Origin: Chondrilla cf. caribensis
Lineage: Eukaryota; Porifera; Demospongiae; Chondrillida; Chondrillidae
Direction: 5' to 3'
Length of the DNA stretch: 35,000 nt
NCBI GenBank assembly: GCA_964020155.1
Contig: OZ026546.1
Coordinates: 1,293,914-1,328,913, forward strand
Shown: one piece after another, positions 30,060 to 35,000 of the stretch
Layout: each line of letters begins with the position of its first letter
Numbering within the stretch: position 1 is the stretch's first letter
Program-made: the position numbers and the translations under genes
The notes under the pieces: model-generated
What the model was told of the DNA's origin: nothing
Database searches by the model: none
The model's input: only the letters and a program-made list of their open reading frames with translations

Positions 30060-31139
30060 ATGAAGCTATTTCGTATAAAGATTATATTTACTATAGTCTA
30101 TTTCTTGGTTGGGATATTCACCATCGCCTCAGTTTGGAAGTCGAATAGAGTCTCGTCACTTCCGGAAAGTTTCAGCGATGCCAATGAAGAAAGGAGTCAT
30201 CCATCTCAGATAAACAACCTAACTCAGATAAACAACCTATCTGAGATAAAGAACCTATCTGAGGTGAGTAATCAAATAGTTCAAGTAATGTCAGCTGCAG
30301 CTACCGAAAAGTACTGTACGGGAAATCAAAGTCTTCCAGAGTTAATATTCGTAGCAGGGATCGAAGGAAGTGGACACCATTTGATATCAGTATTTTTTGA
30401 TTCGCTAGCAAAAAAAGTCAGACCAAAACCTTACCACGTAGTGGATTATTCACCGATGTTTAACTTGCTGGACCCGGGAGACGTGGTAAGTAACCAGAAA
30501 ATGGGATTTGGGATCATTCGCAAACGTCTCTTTCGCAACAGACTATCCCCGCTATTGAAGAAAATGAACGAGATTAAGAAAGGAGGTGGGAGAGGAATGA
30601 TGGTGGCCGCGAATTCTTTCCCAATGGGTCTTAGCGCACTTACAACTGCTCGACCTGACCTGTTAATTTTAAAGTACTTTGATTGCGTCTTGTACAGATT
30701 GAAAATTATTGTCACTAAACGTCACCCTCTCCTGGCGGTCACCTCAACTTTGAGAAGATTTGGCAAGAAACGATTTGCTCCATTTGGCAATAGAACAGTG
30801 AACCCTTTTCCTCCAGAAGACAATCCCTACATTATGCAGGCACGGATAACAGAAGACCAATTGATCTACCTGGACCAGCAGGTTCGAAGGTTTTCGTGTG
30901 ATCAAATCCATTTTGTGAACATGGAGAAAATTCTGTCTAATCAAACGAGACGAATAGAGTTGAAAAGTGTGGCGAAATTCCTCAACCTCAACAATGAAGA
31001 AACATCTGTATTTCTAAATGCAACTGTGAGAGCTCCAGTAACACAAATAAACTTACCTCCTGATTGTGCCAATTGCACCAATAAAGTACTTTATGAGTTC
31101 TTTGAAGACCGCAAAGATATGTGGCCGCTAATGGTGTGA
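30060..31139 (+). CDS. Sulfotransferase-like type II membrane protein, copy 3
   Basis: 359 codons from the ATG at 30060, chosen because MKLFRIKIIFTIVYFLVG aligns with the start of copies 1 and 2. An in-frame ATG at 30033 adds nine residues. A membrane anchor is followed by a stem with a repeated hexapeptide (Q/E-I-x-N-L-S/T) absent in that form from the other copies. From GNQSLPELIF onward it is nearly identical to them: GIEGSGHH, GFGIIRKRLFRNRLSPLLKK, VTKRHPLLAVTSTLRRFGKK, DCANCT and the MWPLMV end. Some residues match copy 1 and others copy 2. Flanks diverge right after the stop. Predicted Golgi sulfotransferase; substrate unknown. Confidence 0.8.
   Translation: MKLFRIKIIFTIVYFLVGIFTIASVWKSNRVSSLPESFSDANEERSHPSQINNLTQINNLSEIKNLSEVSNQIVQVMSAAATEKYCTGNQSLPELIFVAGIEGSGHHLISVFFDSLAKKVRPKPYHVVDYSPMFNLLDPGDVVSNQKMGFGIIRKRLFRNRLSPLLKKMNEIKKGGGRGMMVAANSFPMGLSALTTARPDLLILKYFDCVLYRLKIIVTKRHPLLAVTSTLRRFGKKRFAPFGNRTVNPFPPEDNPYIMQARITEDQLIYLDQQVRRFSCDQIHFVNMEKILSNQTRRIELKSVAKFLNLNNEETSVFLNATVRAPVTQINLPPDCANCTNKVLYEFFEDRKDMWPLMV
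30208..30279 (+). repeat. 18-nt in-frame repeat in the stem of gene 3
   Basis: About four imperfect units of (T)CAGATAAACAACCTA encode QINNLT, QINNLS, EIKNLS and EVSN. Three of them form N-x-S/T sequons (NLT, NLS, NLS). Copies 1 and 2 have only the related QVSDLPEV. Confidence 0.8.
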
Positions 31140-32340
31140 TTGAGACTGTATGACTGCTGAGAATATTCAGATTTATGTCCATCATATTATATTATATACG
31201 ATTTTTAACAGCTCTACTGTAATATTATCATATTACATTTTGTCTTATTTCATGCATTATTATTAGTTGATGACAACCAATTAATGACTGTTTGTAATTG
31301 ATCGTGAAAACACATCAAATTCAATATACATTCGATTCTAAACCTGCACCTGCATGATAGTATGCATGGATAATGTGTATAGCTTAAGGTTGTACAATGT
31401 ACCTATATGCATCCATTTTCTCTAGTTATCCTTAAAATTAATATAATGATGATTATATATAGTGATATTGATTAAGTGATTGTATTCATGTCCCATTGAT
31501 GTACATGGTCAATTGGCAAAGAGTCTGAAGCGTTAAAAACTAAATTACACAGGACAACCCTAAAACTATAAGCATGATAACAATAAAAACATCGGTTTAG
31601 TGAGTCCAACCCTTGCTGTATTGCATATTATAGGTCAAATACTGGCTATGAAACAATGAATAAAGACTCTTACAGAATTCTTAAGAATATATACACAATT
31701 ATAATTTAACCAATGATATGCAGCCTTGAATGATGTCATCAAGTGAAGTCATTTGAAGTCAAGCAAAGTGTGCATGCAGTATGTATGGATGTGAGTGTTT
31801 GTAGTGATCATCACATTGTGTGTGTGAGTGTGTGGGGGGAATATTGCAGAGGTTTTAAATTGGCAGTTTTCAGGAAATCCACCAAATTTAAAAAATATCA
31901 AAATTTGTTCCAATTCATTCAATTTGCATAATGTAGATAGAATACAACCATGGCTCTTTGAAGTATCTAATAAACGAAAGACCCATGCGTGAGTGCAGCG
32001 CTCTTTCAAAGAAATAAACAGAGCAATTGCAAGTGAATGAACGCATGAGGCAAGTTTTGATGCCTTACAAAAAATGCGATGGTGGGCAGTGCTATACTCA
32101 TTGATTTACTCCTGATCGAAGATAGCGAAGTACGCCATAGAGAATGGTCCTGCTAGGGCTACCAGGCATTTCTGAGTGCCTGAAACAATGTAGCAATAAG
32201 GCCCAAGACCGAATATTTTGGCCAAATCTGCTAATTTTAAATATCGCCATTACAACTTTTTGGGTAAATCTGCCATATTTTTCTGCTAGTACACAGTACA
32301 GTACATAATGTATTATTACATATGTGCACTATATACTGTA
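31140..32340. other. Intergenic, no gene seen
   Basis: AT-rich. 31260-31310 resembles the distal 3' flank of genes 1 and 2 (AATGACTGTTTGTAATTGATC). 31565-31640 is a diverged piece of the repeat at 4200 and 10860 (GAGTCCAACCCTTGC). No credible ORF. Confidence 0.5.
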
Positions 32341-32457
32341 GTATATTAATATAGTATTATTATTATACTATATATGTATATTAACATATACATATATATA
32401 TATATATATATATATGCATATATATATACTGTGTATAACCAGTATAAAATATGTGAA

Positions 32458-32493
<36 letters not shown>

Positions 32494-32500
32494 TTTATTA
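32340..32500. repeat. (TA)n-rich repeats
   Basis: Two long TA runs at about 32390-32416 and 32462-32490 separated by unique sequence. Confidence 0.85.
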
Positions 32501-32700
32501 AGAAAACAAGTAATTCGAGTTCAAAAACTCGTGGGGCTGCCGCCCCCCGCACTCGAATTACTTGCGCGTATTTCTTAGGTTCAGAAGAACCTTCGCTGAA
32601 GTTATCACGTTTGGCGAAGCTTCAGCGCACGAATTCTAGCCCAAATTCAAATTGTCGGCGTTCGAAATCGGCCATCTTTATTTCGCGCAATATAAATTCT
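32501..32700 (-). repeat. GC-richer block bordered by simple repeats, probable short interspersed repeat
   Basis: Contains inverted repeats AAGTAATTCGAGT/ACTCGAATTACTT (around 32508 and 32551) and CGCTGAAG/CTTCAGCG (32592 and 32617). The minus strand has MADFERRQFEFGLEFVR, a stop, then EGSSEPKKYAQVIRVRGAAA. The compact block flanked by TA runs and containing CpGs suggests a transposed repeat rather than a gene. Confidence 0.4.
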
Positions 32701-32739
32701 AATATAAATTCATTGTTGCGGTTACGCGTAGGAACACAT

Positions 32740-32845
32740 ATTATATATATATATATATATCTCTCTCTATATATATATATATCGGACGAGCGTTACATAC
32801 CGGAAGTCGAAATGAAAACAATATAGATATAAATAATAATAATAA
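32740..32845. repeat. TA/CT and AATA simple repeats
   Basis: TA runs with a central CTCTCTCT, then an ATA/AATA tract at 32825-32848. Confidence 0.8.
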
Positions 32846-33250
32846 TAAACAATATATCCTAAAAAGGAACAAGAAGACATTGATGAAGCCCTAAGTTTCA
32901 CAAGTTGCAAAATTTGAACATCCGATGTAGGGATAGTACATTTCACTTGGGGGATGAATGGGCATTGAGCAATAGTAGAAGAAATAAGGGAAGCCTTGGA
33001 AGCTGTTCTCACTGCAAGTATCATATTATATGATTTTTGCTCAAAAGAAATGGATGTCACTCTACATTTTGTTATTTACTATCATTATTATGGAGCTTTA
33101 CAACGGTTAGCATTGAAATTATAGTCGAATTACTCATAATTTATGTGATACAGTAAGGATGGTGGTTGAATTAGGGACTGACATTATAGTATGATGGTGC
33201 CTACAGAGCAAATAAGTATTGCATGTAGTGGGGTAGTGAAAAATATATAG
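32846..33250. other. Intergenic with an unidentified minus-strand ORF
   Basis: A 97-codon minus ORF (32767-33060) reads MTSISFEQKSYNMILAVRTA and then an ordinary-looking region before running into repeat-coded Y residues. It may be a degraded transposon or exon; no family is recognised. Confidence 0.3.
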
Positions 33251-33252
33251 GC

Positions 33253-33466
33253 CTAGAGTGAATACACAATAAACAAAAACTAGGGTTAATACACAATGAA
33301 CAAACAATAGGGTGAATATACAATAGGGTATAAATACACAATAAGCAAAAATTAGGGTGAATACACAATGAACAAACAATAGAGTGAATACACAATAAAC
33401 AAAAATAGGGTGAATACACAATAAACAAACAATAGGATGAATACACAATAAACAACAGACTAGATA
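33253..33466. repeat. Minisatellite, unit about 27-30 bp
   Basis: Seven to eight imperfect units of TAGGGTGAATACACAATAAA plus CAAACAA or CAAAAA. Units differ by point changes and 2-4 base indels. There are no unique spacers, so it is not a CRISPR array. Confidence 0.85.
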
Positions 33467-33590
33467 GGTACAGGTTAACCTAAAATCTGACTCAATTGTA
33501 CTTATAATTATGAGATCACTTTTTGATAGCAACATAACGTGGCAGCCATGGCCCAAGCTGTAGATCAAGCCAAGGAAGAACTTCATGACA

Positions 33591-33914
33591 TCAGAAATAG
33601 TCCATCGCTCCTTGACTGCTGCAAAGGTCCCCAGTAGACTTGAACCATCTGGCCTTTAAAGGGCATATGGGGAGCGACCATATGGGGTAACCACAATCCC
33701 ATCCATGGTCCAAGGGAGATCCTTGCAATTGGTATGGGATGACACGTGTGTTGTCATATTCTGCCATTCTCTCCAGCAGAGAACTACACAAGAAGCAGGA
33801 GGAGAAGCAACACATGCAGAGAAGAAGGAGGTCAAGTAGTATGCTCACCGGATCATGCTTATACGTATCTTCCAACCAATTGCCTTTGAAACCAGTGGCA
33901 CCATATATGCCCTG
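33591..33914 (-). CDS. Unidentified ORF with Cys-rich hydrophobic stretch
   Basis: Open on the minus strand from about 33914 (after TAGAATCAG, a possible acceptor) to a stop at 33591. It reads GIYGATGFKGNWLEDTYKHD, then PVSILLDLLLLCMCCFSSCF, then LLERMAEYDNTRVIPYQL and WDCGYPIWSLPICPLKARWF, ending GAMDYF. Even composition over about 108 codons suggests coding origin, possibly from a mobile element. A GTGAGC donor-like site lies after KHDP. The family is not recognised. Confidence 0.35.
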   Translation of the reverse strand, partial: QGIYGATGFKGNWLEDTYKHDPVSILLDLLLLCMCCFSSCFLCSSLLERMAEYDNTRVIPYQLQGSPLDHGWDCGYPIWSLPICPLKARWFKSTGDLCSSQGAMDYF

Positions 33915-34305
33915 ATTCTATGTGCTTTATCTGCGATCTCATGATCAGGAGATGCTTAAGATCATTCACTGCATGGTGAACCAAACTCATTTATGCATTT
34001 ATTAACGTAACAGCGTCAATCAGTTGCAATACAGGTTTGAAATTCAACCTCCTTGACGGGATCTCCCATGAATAACTTTATAATGACTTTATTTAGCTTC
34101 ATATATTATTATAGTGTTTGTTTGTTCAGTGTTCATTTTTCCCCTTATTTTTATTTCTGTTAGTACATATTATTACCAATTCAATTCATCTTTCAAAATG
34201 TAGGATACATGCATATGCATGGGTGATATCAAACAAAACTTACAATTATATAATAACAATCTATAATAAGATTATATAATATATCCAAATAATCATCTAA
34301 TTTAC
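33915..34305. other. Intergenic, no gene seen
   Basis: AT-rich, no credible ORF or repeat. Confidence 0.5.
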
Positions 34306-34790
34306 AGCAAAGGGGACATTGCCCTCTGCCATGATTACAGGAATAGAGCCAAAATCGATAGTGTTATTTCCTGCTGGTGTTGACTTTAAACCACGGATTG
34401 CTACTATCGAAGATCTCAAAAGGCTAAATCTCAATTATTGGCATCTCATCCAATTTATAGTTGTTAATCCATATTAATCTTGATTATGCTTTTTGGCAAT
34501 CATGCCTGCCAGTCTCTTGTAGAAAGTTGTAGCAGCTGGGCCCATCCCTCCAGTGGCAGCAAAGACCAGAGGGGTAAAGGAGCCATGTTCTACTTCTAAA
34601 ACCCTCTGCTCATAAGATCTTCTTTTCGCACATTCATTGGCCTTGAATAGTGCTGGGATTGTGGTGTTGCGATTACTTGACGCTAATGGGTTGAACACCC
34701 TAACATCACAAATGCATCTTGCATGGCATTCCAAAATCCTTTGCACCTTTCATCCAGTCTGCTATTCTCTTCGACATATCTGTTATATAT
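34306..34790 (-). pseudogene. Retroelement polymerase C-terminal fragment
   Basis: One minus-strand frame reads CDVRVFNPLASSNRNTTIPA, then RRSYEQRVLEVEHGSFTPLV and FAATGGMGPAATTFYKRLAG, a TAA, INWMRCQ, a second TAA, and FSLLRSSIVAIRGLKS to the end. D-V-R-V-F-N-P...HGSFTPLV..TGG..FSLLRS is a signature I know from the C-termini of ADD-type retroelement polymerases like the fragment at 1-347. Two in-frame stops make it a pseudogene. Confidence 0.6.
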
Positions 34791-35000
34791 CATTCACTTT
34801 ATTATCATCATTCTAATAATAGGTATATACTTTGTATATGTGAGTGGCCATGGACCAGAGTAAAGGGGTAATTTTGTACATTGCATGCATTTACACAGGC
34901 AGCCCCTATGTTAGTTTCATTTTGACTTCCGTATATATGAGGACCAAAAAGTCCGAAACAGTAATTGACTGTCATTACTATTCATTTGCATATTGTTGGC
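34791..35000. other. No gene seen
   Basis: AT-rich end of the window without recognisable features. Confidence 0.4.

Noticed and set aside
32346..32826. ORFs of 68 and 150 codons near 32.4-32.8 kb
   Set aside because: Largely translated TA repeats (YIYIYI); only the central GC-richer block is distinctive and it looks like a dispersed repeat.
33253..33466. Regular repeats resembling an array
   Set aside because: Units are contiguous and imperfect with no unique spacers, and the DNA is eukaryotic; it is a minisatellite, not CRISPR.

Overview
This is eukaryotic, most likely marine invertebrate, DNA. I lean towards a sponge, with a cnidarian as the alternative. The reasons are an AT-rich background with many (TA)n, (CA)n and (TAA)n tracts, short exon-like blocks with GT/AG borders, and a dense mix of transposon families (Penelope-like with GIY-YIG, non-LTR with a restriction-like endonuclease, Ty3/Gypsy, hAT, Mutator-like, pogo-like MITEs). 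No bacterial operon structure, rRNA, tRNA or CRISPR array was seen. Species assignment is inference.

The only clearly intact genes are three intronless-looking paralogues for a type II membrane sulfotransferase-like protein, all on the + strand: 7506-8552, 20592-21638 and 30060-31139. Each has an N-terminal membrane anchor, a variable stem and a P-loop core with GIEGSGHH. The first two lie in a large tandem segmental duplication (unit A about 3979-10640, unit B about 10641-23635). The third is older: its N-terminus and flanks have diverged, while its catalytic core remains almost identical.

Unit B holds the most striking structure, a palindrome of about 9 kb (10449-19506). Its 4.5 kb arms look identical except in a CA microsatellite. 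The centre is an asymmetric 30-bp spacer. A third, direct copy of 214 bp of the arm follows the right end. These joins fit a replicative event with two template switches. An assembly or amplification artefact is the main alternative.

Region by region: 1-350, reverse transcriptase fragment; 561-3600, decayed non-LTR element that lost its catalytic YxDD segment; 3979-10640, unit A with an extra unidentified terminal exon, gene 1, hairpin MITEs, a reversed Penelope fragment and a Gypsy 3' end; 10641-23635, unit B with a 5'-truncated Penelope element carrying a hammerhead-like motif, the palindrome, gene 2 and the same Penelope/Gypsy tail; 23636-29000, two copies of another duplicated block with remains of a minus-strand multi-exon gene, pogo-like MITEs and a Mutator-like element nested inside the BED finger of a hAT element; 30060-31139, gene 3; 31140-35000, repeats, a minisatellite, an unidentified ORF and a second reverse-transcriptase tail.

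The genes do not form a pathway. The common theme is local amplification of one putative sulfotransferase family by tandem duplication, in a region repeatedly invaded and rearranged by mobile elements.
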